From contig NZ_CP011834.1 of NCBI RefSeq assembly GCF_001412575.1, forward strand, positions 1,860,001 through 1,924,000: DNA of 64,000 nucleotides. The letters are read 5' to 3'. A program made the position numbers and the translations under genes. This DNA comes from Limnohabitans sp. 103DPR2. GTDB taxonomy: Bacteria; Pseudomonadota; Gammaproteobacteria; Burkholderiales; Burkholderiaceae_C. The notes under the pieces are model-generated. The model saw nothing but the letters and a program-made list of their open reading frames with translations, had not been told where the DNA came from and made no database searches. Below are positions 52,163-60,852 of this stretch, in pieces. The first letter of the stretch is position 1. Every line of letters starts with the position of its first letter.

Positions 52163-53836
52163 TCAAAGCAAGACACGGCGGAAGTCGCCAAGGATTTGAC
52201 CCAAGTACGCATTAAAGCGTGCTGCAGCGGCGCCATCGATCACGCGGTGATCCCATGTCAATGACAAAGGCAACATCAAACGCGGAACAAATTGCTTGCC
52301 ATCCCAAACGGGTTCATGTGTGCTTTTGCAAACACCCAAGATGGCCACTTCAGGCGCGTTGATGATGGGCGTGAAATACTTGCCGCCAATGCCACCCAAA
52401 CTGGAGATGGTGAAGGTGGCACCTGTCATTTCTGCAGGACTCAACTTGCCATCGCGGGCCTTCTTGGCCAACTCGCCCATTTCTTGGCTGATTTGCAAAA
52501 TACCTTTTTTGTCGGCGTCTTTGATCACGGGCACCATCAGACCATTGGGCGTATCGGCCGCAAAGCCAATGTGCCAGTAGTTTTTGTAGACCAAGGCGTC
52601 ACCGTCCAAGGAGCTGTTGAACTCTGGGTACTTCTTGAGTGCAGCCACACAAGCTTTGATCAAGAAAGCCAACATGGTGACTTTGACGCCAGACTTTTCG
52701 TTCTCTTTGTTGGTCGACACACGGAAGGCTTCCAATTCTGTGATGTCGGCATCGTCGTGGTTGGTCACCGCAGGAATCATGATGGCGTTGCGCAACAAGT
52801 TGGCGCCACTGATCTTCTTGATGCGGCCCATTTCTTTGCGCTCAATGGGACCGAACTTGGCGAAGTCAACCTTCGGCCATGGGATCAATCCCAATGCCGC
52901 GCCATCGCCGCCTGCAGGCGCTTTGGCCGCTTGCGCTTTGGTTTGCGTGGCACCGGCCATCACCGCTTTGGTGAAGGCTTGAACGTCGTCTTGGGTAATG
53001 CGACCTTTGGGGCCATTGCCTTTAACCTCTTCCAAAGGCACACCCAATTCGCGCGCAAATTTGCGCACAGAAGGCGATGCGTGTGGCAAGCCCAAGGTAG
53101 ATGCGCCAGGATTGTGCGCGGGTGCAGCCACTGCAGCAGCTGCGGTGACTGGTGCAGCGACAGGCGCTGAAACTACGGCAGCCACGGGTGCAGCTGAACT
53201 AGCGGCGGCAACAGAAATAGCAGCTGGTGCTGCAGCCGCAACACTGCCTTCCAATATAGCCAACAGGTCACCAATGTTGACTTTGTCGCCAATCTTGACC
53301 TTCAGTTCTTTCAACACGCCGGCCGCTGAGGATGGAATCTCCATCGCAGCTTTGTCCGATTCCACCGTGATGAGGGATTGCTCCATCTTGATGGCATCAC
53401 CGGGCTTGACGAAAATTTCAATGACAGCAACGTCTTTGAAATCGCCGATATCAGGCACATGAACTTCGATGGGGCCGCTGGCTGAGGATGCGGCGGTCAC
53501 AGTGGCAGGTGCAGCTGCAGGTGCCGCTGCCACTGGTGCGGCGGCAGGTGCTGCTGCGGGAGCTGCTGAAGATGCGCTTGGGGACGCGGCGACATCGCCA
53601 CTGGCCTCCACCATCAACACCACTGACCCTTCTTTCACTTTGTCGCCCAACTTCACGCGCAGTTCTTTCACCACGCCTGCCGTTGAGGACGGAATTTCCA
53701 TCGACGCTTTATCGGATTCAACAGTGATCAAGGACTGTTCGGCCTTCACGGTATCCCCTACCTTGACCAACAGTTCAATGACGGCCACTTCATCGAAATC
53801 ACCGATGTCTGGAACTTTGACTTCTACCAATGCCAT
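52163..53836 (-). CDS. aceF: Dihydrolipoyllysine acetyltransferase (E2) of pyruvate dehydrogenase
   Basis: A 557-residue E2 with two lipoyl domains: residues 1-77 (Lys43 in [10 protein letters not shown]) and about 120-195 (ESDKAAMEIP), joined by Ala/Pro-rich linkers. A subunit-binding domain follows (SPSVRKFARELGVPLEEVKGNGPKGRITQDDV), then a catalytic domain ending in SLTWDHRVIDGAAA. It passes acetyl groups to CoA. ATG 53836 has GGAG upstream; a TTG four codons earlier is less likely. It lies 21 bases downstream of aceE and 11 upstream of lpdA. Confidence 0.96.
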   Translation of the reverse strand: MALVEVKVPDIGDFDEVAVIELLVKVGDTVKAEQSLITVESDKASMEIPSSTAGVVKELRVKLGDKVKEGSVVLMVEASGDVAASPSASSAAPAAAPAAAPVAAAPAAAPATVTAASSASGPIEVHVPDIGDFKDVAVIEIFVKPGDAIKMEQSLITVESDKAAMEIPSSAAGVLKELKVKIGDKVNIGDLLAILEGSVAAAAPAAISVAAASSAAPVAAVVSAPVAAPVTAAAAVAAPAHNPGASTLGLPHASPSVRKFARELGVPLEEVKGNGPKGRITQDDVQAFTKAVMAGATQTKAQAAKAPAGGDGAALGLIPWPKVDFAKFGPIERKEMGRIKKISGANLLRNAIMIPAVTNHDDADITELEAFRVSTNKENEKSGVKVTMLAFLIKACVAALKKYPEFNSSLDGDALVYKNYWHIGFAADTPNGLMVPVIKDADKKGILQISQEMGELAKKARDGKLSPAEMTGATFTISSLGGIGGKYFTPIINAPEVAILGVCKSTHEPVWDGKQFVPRLMLPLSLTWDHRVIDGAAAARFNAYLGQILGDFRRVLL

Positions 53837-53857
53837 GTGTGTCTCCAAGTCTTGTGA

Positions 53858-56554
53858 TTAAGCGTACAAAGGATTGACCTTGTCGGTCTTGATGCCATAT
53901 TGCTTCAAAGCTTCTGCAACTTTGGCAACTGGCACTGCGCCCTCTTCGCTCAAGGCTTTGAGTGCAGCTACAACGATGTAGTGGCGATTGATTTCAAAGT
54001 GCTCGCGCAATTTGCTGCGGAAATCGCTTCGACCAAAACCATCGGTTCCCAACACTTTGTAAGTGCGGCCTTTGGGAATGAACGGACGAATTTGTTCAGC
54101 GTAGTTTTTCATGTAGTCCGTGGAGGCAATGACGGGACCGTCATGCTTGGCCAACTGCTGAGCCACAAACGGCACACGCGGAGTCTCCAAGGGGTGCAAC
54201 ATGTTGAATCGTTCGGCGTCTTGACCATCGCGCGTCAGTTCGTTGAAGCTTGGGCAACTCCACACATCCGCCGCAATGCCCCAGTCTTTGGCCAGCAACT
54301 CTTGCGCAGCCAATGACTCACGCAGGATGGTTCCAGAGCCCATCAATTGAACACGTGTCTTGTTCTTGCCACCCGCTTTGCACAAGTACATGCCCTTGAT
54401 GATTTGCTCTTCCGTGCCGGGCGTGAGGCCTGGCATGGCGTAGTTTTCGTTCAACAAAGTGAGGTAGTAGAAAACGTTGTCTTGTTTCTCCACCATGCGC
54501 TTCAAGCCATGGTGCAAGATCACGCCAACTTCATGGGCGAAGGTGGGGTCATAGCTGATGCAATTGGGAATGGTGCCCGCCAAGATGTGGCTGTGACCGT
54601 CTTCGTGTTGCAAACCTTCGCCGTTCAATGTTGTACGGCCTGATGTGCCGCCCAACAAGAAACCGCGGGCTTGCATGTCACCCGCAGCCCAGGCCAAATC
54701 GCCAATGCGCTGGAAGCCGAACATCGAGTAGTACACATAGAACGGCACCATGATGCGGTTGCTGGTGGAGTAGCTGGTGGCCGCAGCAATCCAGCTAGAC
54801 ATACCGCCCGCTTCATTGATACCCTCTTGCAAAATCTGGCCTGCTTTGTCTTCTTTGTAGTACATCACTTGGTCTTTGTCGACCGGTGTGTACTGCTGAC
54901 CTGCTGGGTTGTAAATACCAACCTGACGGAACAAACCTTCCATGCCAAAGGTACGGGCTTCGTCCACCAAAATAGGCACCACACGTGGACCCAAGGCTTG
55001 ATCACGCAACAGTTGCGTGAGGAAGCGCACATAAGCTTGTGTGGTGGAAATTTCACGACCTTCGGCGGTGGGCTCCATCACGGACTTGAATACTTCCAAA
55101 GAAGGCACCGTGAAGCTTTCGTCCGCCTTGGTGCGACGGTGTGGCAAGTAGCCACCCAAAGCTTTGCGACGCTCATGCAAATAGCGCATCTCGGGGGTGT
55201 CATCGGCCGGCTTGTAGAAAGGCACCTTGGACAATTCGCTGTCTGGCACTGGAATGTTGAAGCGATCGCGCATGTAGCGAATGTCTTCGTCTGTCAGTTT
55301 CTTGGTTTGGTGAACGTTGTTCTTGCCTTCGCCGGCTTTGCCCATGCCAAAACCTTTCACCGTTTTGATCAAGAGCACGGTGGGTTGGTCTTTGGTGTTC
55401 ACTGCTGCGTGATAAGCCGCATAGACTTTTTGGGGGTCATGTCCGCCACGCTTCAAGGCCCAAATTTCGTCGTCACTCATGTGCGCCACCATTTCTAGGG
55501 TGCGTGGATCACGTCCAAAGAAATGCTTTCGGACATAGGCGCCATCGTTGGCTTTGAAAGCTTGGAAGTCGCCGTCCAAGGTGTCCATCATGATCTTGCG
55601 CAGTGCACCATCTTTGTCGCGCGCCAAGAGTTTGTCCCACTCGCTGCCCCACAAGAGCTTGATGACGTTCCAGCCAGAACCGCGGAATTCGCCTTCCAGC
55701 TCCTGAACAATTTTGCCGTTGCCGCGCACAGGACCGTCCAAACGCTGCAAGTTGCAATTGACCACGAAGATCAAGTTGTCCAGCTTTTCACGCGCAGCCA
55801 AACCAATGGCACCTAGGGATTCCACTTCGTCCATTTCACCGTCGCCACAGAACACCCACACTTTGCGATTTTCGGTATTGGCAATGCCACGGGCATGCAA
55901 GTACTTCAAAAAGCGGGCTTGGTAGATGGCCATCAATGGACCCAGGCCCATGGACACCGTGGGGAACTGCCAGAACTCAGGCATCAATTTGGGGTGTGGG
56001 TAGCTGGACAAACCTTTGCCGTCTACTTCTTGACGGAAATTGAGCAACTGCTCTTCTGTCAAGCGGCCTTCCAAATAGGCACGGGCATAAACGCCAGGTG
56101 ACACGTGGCCTTGGATGTACAAGCAATCACCACCATGGTTTTCACTTTCAGCATGCCAGAAGTGATTGAAACCAGCACCGAACATGTGAGCCAATGAGGC
56201 AAAAGAGCCAATGTGGCCGCCCAAATCACCACCATCTTCAGGGTTGTGGCGATTGGCCTTGACCACCATGGCCATGGCGTTCCACCGCATGTAAGCACGC
56301 AGACGCTCTTCAATTTCAATGTTGCCTGGGCAATGGGCTTCTTGATCAGGCTCGATGGTGTTCACATAACCCGTATTGGCAGAAAACGGCATGTCAATGC
56401 TGTTTTCGCGGGCATGTTCAAGGAGTTGTTCCAACAAGAAGTGGGCGCGCTCACCCCCTTCTTTTTCAATCACGGCGGACAGTGCGTCCATCCATTCACG
56501 GGTTTCAATGGCGTCCAAGTCATTGAGGACGTTATTAGGCTGAACGGCTGACAT
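53858..56554 (-). CDS. aceE: Pyruvate dehydrogenase E1 component (homodimeric)
   Basis: An 898-residue homodimeric-type E1 that decarboxylates pyruvate with thiamine diphosphate. The N-terminus (SAVQPNNVLNDLDAIETREW) is the docking region; the thiamine motif is VWVFCGDGEMDEVESLGAIGLAAREKLDNLIFVVNCNLQRLDGPV, with GGDLGGHIGSFASLAHMFG and the Tyr/His residues of the family. ATG 56554 has a perfect AAGGAG upstream. It is the first gene of aceE-aceF-lpdA and diverges from a histidine kinase across 134 bases. Confidence 0.97.
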   Translation of the reverse strand: MSAVQPNNVLNDLDAIETREWMDALSAVIEKEGGERAHFLLEQLLEHARENSIDMPFSANTGYVNTIEPDQEAHCPGNIEIEERLRAYMRWNAMAMVVKANRHNPEDGGDLGGHIGSFASLAHMFGAGFNHFWHAESENHGGDCLYIQGHVSPGVYARAYLEGRLTEEQLLNFRQEVDGKGLSSYPHPKLMPEFWQFPTVSMGLGPLMAIYQARFLKYLHARGIANTENRKVWVFCGDGEMDEVESLGAIGLAAREKLDNLIFVVNCNLQRLDGPVRGNGKIVQELEGEFRGSGWNVIKLLWGSEWDKLLARDKDGALRKIMMDTLDGDFQAFKANDGAYVRKHFFGRDPRTLEMVAHMSDDEIWALKRGGHDPQKVYAAYHAAVNTKDQPTVLLIKTVKGFGMGKAGEGKNNVHQTKKLTDEDIRYMRDRFNIPVPDSELSKVPFYKPADDTPEMRYLHERRKALGGYLPHRRTKADESFTVPSLEVFKSVMEPTAEGREISTTQAYVRFLTQLLRDQALGPRVVPILVDEARTFGMEGLFRQVGIYNPAGQQYTPVDKDQVMYYKEDKAGQILQEGINEAGGMSSWIAAATSYSTSNRIMVPFYVYYSMFGFQRIGDLAWAAGDMQARGFLLGGTSGRTTLNGEGLQHEDGHSHILAGTIPNCISYDPTFAHEVGVILHHGLKRMVEKQDNVFYYLTLLNENYAMPGLTPGTEEQIIKGMYLCKAGGKNKTRVQLMGSGTILRESLAAQELLAKDWGIAADVWSCPSFNELTRDGQDAERFNMLHPLETPRVPFVAQQLAKHDGPVIASTDYMKNYAEQIRPFIPKGRTYKVLGTDGFGRSDFRSKLREHFEINRHYIVVAALKALSEEGAVPVAKVAEALKQYGIKTDKVNPLYA

Positions 56555-56688
56555 GTTTGTCTCCTTTGTAGGCCGTGGTTGATCTATTTTTTCGGAATTC
56601 TCGCACAAAGTTTTATAAATTTCAAATTGTGCTTTTACATTTTGTATTGTGAAATTTAATAAAAAGTGTTTCCCCTAAACTCTAAGGG
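56555..56688. promoter_or_regulatory. A/T-rich intergenic region between aceE and the histidine kinase gene, with spaced CACAA/TTGTG motifs
   Basis: It holds GCACAA at 56603-56608, its inverse TTGTGC at 56627-56632, and a further TTGTG at 56647-56651, exactly 20 bases after the previous copy. TATAAA sits between the first two and could be a -10 for aceE. The spacing by about two helix turns suggests a protein-binding array, possibly for the adjacent response regulator. By-eye prediction. Confidence 0.5.
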
Positions 56689-59235
56689 ATGAAGTCGCAA
56701 AACGCAGCAATAGCCTTAAAGGCGATGAAACCTACCAACTGGTGGCGCCGGTGGTGGAAACGCCAGAATCCAGTTCGCCAAGACCGTTTTGCCAGTTTGG
56801 CCCCTATTGCTTCTGTTCTTCTGTTCTTAAGTGCCATCATTTTTTCGTTTTGGTACTTGCGCGTAGAGGAAATTGACCGCGAACAAGAGGCTGTGAAACG
56901 CGATGTGGAATACAGCCAGCAACGTCTGCGCCTGCGGTTATTGGAACGCCAAGAACAAATCATGCGTTTGGCCAGGGACGCATCCAACAAAGACATCGAC
57001 ATCAAAGAGTTCACAAGAAGGGCTGAATCCTTGGTGATGAAAAACCCAGAACTGCAAACTGTGGCGTGGGTTGATGACAAACGAAAAATATTGGCCAGTC
57101 AAACGGCACCCAGCGTCTTGGTCAGTCAAAAGTGGCGCGTTGGCGAAGTTCTGAAATGGGGCGAATCCGAAAACAGCTACAGCTTGGCTCGAGATTTGAT
57201 GCAACCTGTTTATTCTCAAGAAGACGATGGAAGCTTGTCGATTGGAAGTCCTGGTGCTGGACAAGAAAATTACGCGCGCAACGTGGTGTTACAACTGCAC
57301 ACACCGTTGACCAATTCACAAGGCCGCTTCAATGGTGTTGTGATGGCGGAATATGCAGTAGAAAGTTTGTTGCGCTATGGCGTGCCAACAGAAATTTTGG
57401 CGAAGTATGCCGTCTCATTGCTTGACAGCGAGGGCAATTTGATTGCAGGCCAGACCATTCCAAAGCGAACCAGCATCTGGAATTTCATACCTGGTATCTT
57501 GAACCAAAACAATGAGTTTGAAGTGCCGGTCTCGCCTGTCGGCAATGGGTTGATATTGCGTGCACAAACTTGGAAAACTTCGCAAGATTTGGTGGGCAGC
57601 GGCTTATTCTGGCTGGTCAGTTCTTTGAGTTTACTCACAGCATGGATGTTGATTGGCAATTGGCGTCACACACGAAAGCGTCAGCAAACACAAAAAGAAT
57701 TGATGGCAGAAACCAACTTCCGCCGCGCCATGGAAAACTCCATGCTGACGGGCATGCGTGCGCTCGACATGGAAGGTCGGATCACGTATGTCAATTTGGC
57801 TTTTTGTCAGATGACCGGATGGCAAGAAAACGAACTCATTGGCGCCGTGGCGCCCTTTCCATACTGGCCCGATGAGGACCGCGACCAACTGATGGCCCGA
57901 TTGGAAGAGGAGATGAGCGGCAAACAAATTGCCGGTGGTTTTCAAGTTCGCGTCAAACGCAAAAACAACAGCATTTTTGATGCCCGTCTGTACGTCTCTC
58001 CATTGATTGATGCCATGGGTCAACAAACCGGTTGGATGACTTCCATGACCGACATCACGGAACCCAACCGAGTCCGAGAGCAATTGGCAGCATCCTACGA
58101 ACGCTTCACAATTGTGTTGGAAGCTTTGGATGCGTCTGTCTCTGTTGCACCTCTTGGCAGTGAAGAACTATTGTTTGCCAACAAACTTTACCGCCAGTGG
58201 TTTGGCACAGACACGAATGGCCATTTGAGTTTGGTTGAAAAAGCAGGCATGTTAGACATTCGCAATGCCGAACTCGAATTGGATGATGTTGACGCTTTGG
58301 CGGGATTACCCACTGAAAGCTTGACGGTCGCCCCAGCAGAACGGGCCGAAATTTATGTTTCGCACCTCAGCAAATGGCTTGAAATTCGCACGCGATACAT
58401 CAACTGGGCTGATGGCAGACTGGCGCAATTGGTCATTGCAACCGACATCACGACACGAAGGCAAGCTGAAGAATTGGCAGCGCAGCAAGCAGAACGCGCG
58501 CAAAACGCCAGCCGCCTGATCACCATGGGTGAAATGGCCTCCAGTGTGGCCCATGAACTCAATCAACCTCTGACAGCCATCACCAACTATTGCAATGGCA
58601 TGTTGTCACGCATCAAAGGCCAACAAATTGAAGAGAAAGACCTTGTTTGGGCCCTAGAAAAGACAGCACACCAAGCCCAACGTGCGGGTCAAATCATTCA
58701 TCGCATTCGATCCTTCGTCAAACGCAGCGAACCGAACAGGACTGAATCTGACGTCCTAACCATGGTCAATGAAGCCGTTGAGTTGGCTGAAATTGAATTG
58801 AGACGCCGTAATGTGCGACTTTCGCATTACGTCGCATCCCGCTTGCCCAAGCTTCAAGTCGACCCCATCCTGATTGAACAGGTGTTGGTCAACTTGATGA
58901 AAAATGCAGCAGAGTCCATTGACAATGCTGAACGCCCCGTTGGACAGCGCCATGTTGAGCTACGTGTGGTTCCCAAGGTAGTAGACCAACAAAATACGGT
59001 TTATTTTTCTGTCACCGACACCGGAAAAGGCCTGCCACCTGAGGTCATGGACAGGCTTTACGAGGCCTTTTTCTCAACCAAATCGGAAGGCATGGGCATT
59101 GGCCTGAATTTATGCCGGACCATTGTGGAATCTCACAAAGGCAGAATTGCCGCCGAGAACCTCTACAATGCCGACGAGGTAGTTGGATGTTGTTTTTCCT
59201 TTTGGATCCCATCCGGCGGAACGACTTTGATTTGA
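56689..59235 (+). CDS. PAS-domain sensor histidine kinase
   Basis: An 848-residue membrane kinase. Transmembrane helix 1 is residues 37-57, a periplasmic sensing region runs to about 300, and helix 2 is 300-323. Two PAS domains follow (about 344-455 and 458-590), then the HisKA domain with H622 in VAHELNQPLTAITNY and an HATPase with N box NLMKNAAES near 735, DTGKGLPPE and GMGIGLNLC. The periplasmic part may be a CACHE-like sensor, but no ligand is evident. The start is unclear: ATG 56689 has AAGGG directly next to it; ATG 56725 is an alternative. It is divergent from aceE and 22 bases upstream of the response regulator gene. Confidence 0.93.
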   Translation: MKSQNAAIALKAMKPTNWWRRWWKRQNPVRQDRFASLAPIASVLLFLSAIIFSFWYLRVEEIDREQEAVKRDVEYSQQRLRLRLLERQEQIMRLARDASNKDIDIKEFTRRAESLVMKNPELQTVAWVDDKRKILASQTAPSVLVSQKWRVGEVLKWGESENSYSLARDLMQPVYSQEDDGSLSIGSPGAGQENYARNVVLQLHTPLTNSQGRFNGVVMAEYAVESLLRYGVPTEILAKYAVSLLDSEGNLIAGQTIPKRTSIWNFIPGILNQNNEFEVPVSPVGNGLILRAQTWKTSQDLVGSGLFWLVSSLSLLTAWMLIGNWRHTRKRQQTQKELMAETNFRRAMENSMLTGMRALDMEGRITYVNLAFCQMTGWQENELIGAVAPFPYWPDEDRDQLMARLEEEMSGKQIAGGFQVRVKRKNNSIFDARLYVSPLIDAMGQQTGWMTSMTDITEPNRVREQLAASYERFTIVLEALDASVSVAPLGSEELLFANKLYRQWFGTDTNGHLSLVEKAGMLDIRNAELELDDVDALAGLPTESLTVAPAERAEIYVSHLSKWLEIRTRYINWADGRLAQLVIATDITTRRQAEELAAQQAERAQNASRLITMGEMASSVAHELNQPLTAITNYCNGMLSRIKGQQIEEKDLVWALEKTAHQAQRAGQIIHRIRSFVKRSEPNRTESDVLTMVNEAVELAEIELRRRNVRLSHYVASRLPKLQVDPILIEQVLVNLMKNAAESIDNAERPVGQRHVELRVVPKVVDQQNTVYFSVTDTGKGLPPEVMDRLYEAFFSTKSEGMGIGLNLCRTIVESHKGRIAAENLYNADEVVGCCFSFWIPSGGTTLI

Positions 59236-59257
59236 TTTAGTAACATTGGGACCCCAC

Positions 59258-59884
59258 ATGAGTTTGATACCCAAAAAAGGAACTGTTTACGTTGTCGACG
59301 ACGACGAGGCCGTTCGCGATTCACTTCAGTGGCTGTTAGAAGGCAAAGATTACCGTGTTCGATGCTTTGACTCTGCTGAATCATTTCTCAGCCGCTACGA
59401 CCCGCGTGAGGTTGCTTGCCTGATCGTTGACATCCGCATGGGCGGCATGACGGGTCTTGAATTGCAAGACAAGCTGGTCGAGCGTCGCTCTCCTTTGCCC
59501 ATTGTGTTCATCACTGGCCACGGCGACGTGCCCATGGCAGTCAACACCATGAAAAAAGGTGCGATGGACTTTATTCAAAAGCCATTCAAAGAAGACGAAT
59601 TGGTGAGTTTGGTTGAACGCATGCTGGACAGCGCGCGTGAGTCTTTCTCGGAGTATCAAAACGCTGCCAATCGTGATGCGCTGCTGTCTAAACTGACCGG
59701 TCGTGAAGCCCAAGTCCTTGAGCGCATTGTGGCGGGTCGTTTGAACAAACAGATCGCCGACGACTTAGGCATCAGCATCAAAACAGTTGAGGCACATCGC
59801 GCCAACATCATGGAAAAATTGAATGCCAACACAGTGGCAGATCTGCTCAAAATTGCATTGGGACAAAACGCACCCAAAGCTTAA
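59258..59884 (+). CDS. FixJ/NarL-family response regulator
   Basis: A 208-residue regulator. The receiver domain has the acidic pocket VDDDEA, phospho-acceptor D58 in LIVDIRMGG, the Thr in FITGHGD and Lys in IQKPFKE. The C-terminal LuxR-type helix-turn-helix reads LTGREAQVLERIVAGRLNKQIADDLGISIKTVEAHRANIMEKL. It resembles FixJ, TodT and StyR. ATG 59258 is chosen; a TTG four codons earlier is in frame. It is co-oriented with the kinase gene, 22 bases after its stop, and is followed by a terminator. Target genes are not known; the pyruvate dehydrogenase operon is a candidate by position only. Confidence 0.94.
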   Translation: MSLIPKKGTVYVVDDDEAVRDSLQWLLEGKDYRVRCFDSAESFLSRYDPREVACLIVDIRMGGMTGLELQDKLVERRSPLPIVFITGHGDVPMAVNTMKKGAMDFIQKPFKEDELVSLVERMLDSARESFSEYQNAANRDALLSKLTGREAQVLERIVAGRLNKQIADDLGISIKTVEAHRANIMEKLNANTVADLLKIALGQNAPKA

Positions 59885-59903
59885 AGGCTTCAGCGCTTTT
59901 ACA

Positions 59904-59936
59904 ACGCCCGTGAATTTTCAAATCGCGGGCGTTTTT
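59904..59936 (+). terminator. Rho-independent terminator after the response regulator
   Basis: ACGCCCG (59904-59910) pairs with CGGGCGT (59926-59932) around an A/T-rich loop, followed by five T. It ends the kinase-regulator transcript 20 bases after the stop, before folD. Confidence 0.88.
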
Positions 59937-59974
59937 ACTTCAAACTCGGTATTTCAATTTTTGAGAGACACAAC

Positions 59975-60826
59975 ATGACCGCACAACGCATTGATGGCAA
60001 CGCCCTCTCCCAACAACTGCGTGCAGAAGTTGCTACGCGCACAACAGCGCTGAAAGCCAAAGGCATCACACCAGGTCTAGCCGTGGTGTTGGTTGGCGAG
60101 AACCCTGCCAGCCAGGTCTATGTGCGCAACAAGGTGAAGGCCTGTCACGACAGCGGCCTGCATTCAGTTTTAGAAAAATACCCAGACAGCATGAGCGAAG
60201 CCGATTTATTGGCACGTGTTCAAGCTCTAAACAACGACCCCAGCATTCACGGCATTTTGGTGCAATTACCCTTACCTGCGCACATTGATGCACAGAAGGT
60301 CATTGAGGCCATTTCACCCGCCAAAGATGTCGATGGCTTTCACATTGCAAGTGCCGGCGCTCTGATGACAGGCATGCCAGGCTTTTGGCCCTGCACGCCT
60401 TACGGCTGCATGAAAATGTTAGAAAGCATTGGCTACGACTTGAAGGGCAAACATGCCGTGGTCATTGGCCGTAGCAACATTGTGGGCAAACCCATGGCCA
60501 TGATGCTCTTGCAAAAAAATGCCACCGTGACCATTTGCCACAGTGCAACCAAGGACCTCAAAGCCATGACGCTTCAGGCTGATGTCATTGTGGCTGCCGT
60601 TGGAAAACGAAACGTCTTAACCGCTGACATGGTCAAACCGGGTGCCGTGGTGTTGGACGTTGGCATGAACCGCAATGACGAAGGCAAGTTGTGTGGCGAT
60701 GTGGACTTTGCAGACGTTGAGCAAGTTGCCAGCTACATCACGCCTGTGCCAGGCGGTGTTGGCCCGATGACCATCACCATGTTGTTGGTGAACACTTTAG
60801 AAGCTGCTGAACGTACTGCGGCTTGA
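59975..60826 (+). CDS. folD: Bifunctional methylenetetrahydrofolate dehydrogenase / methenyltetrahydrofolate cyclohydrolase
   Basis: FolD interconverts 5,10-methylene-THF, methenyl-THF and 10-formyl-THF. The 283-residue protein has [14 protein letters not shown] (catalytic Lys), [29 protein letters not shown] (NADP site) and the C-terminal [13 protein letters not shown] signature. Length is normal. GAGAGA lies upstream of its ATG. It precedes an M3 peptidase gene by 26 bases. Confidence 0.97.
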   Translation: MTAQRIDGNALSQQLRAEVATRTTALKAKGITPGLAVVLVGENPASQVYVRNKVKACHDSGLHSVLEKYPDSMSEADLLARVQALNNDPSIHGILVQLPLPAHIDAQKVIEAISPAKDVDGFHIASAGALMTGMPGFWPCTPYGCMKMLESIGYDLKGKHAVVIGRSNIVGKPMAMMLLQKNATVTICHSATKDLKAMTLQADVIVAAVGKRNVLTADMVKPGAVVLDVGMNRNDEGKLCGDVDFADVEQVASYITPVPGGVGPMTITMLLVNTLEAAERTAA

Positions 60827-60852
60827 GCATTGAACCAAAATTTAACCACGCC

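Noticed and set aside
52292..53170. 292-codon open frame on the plus strand
   Set aside because: Antisense to aceF, no family resemblance; a shadow.
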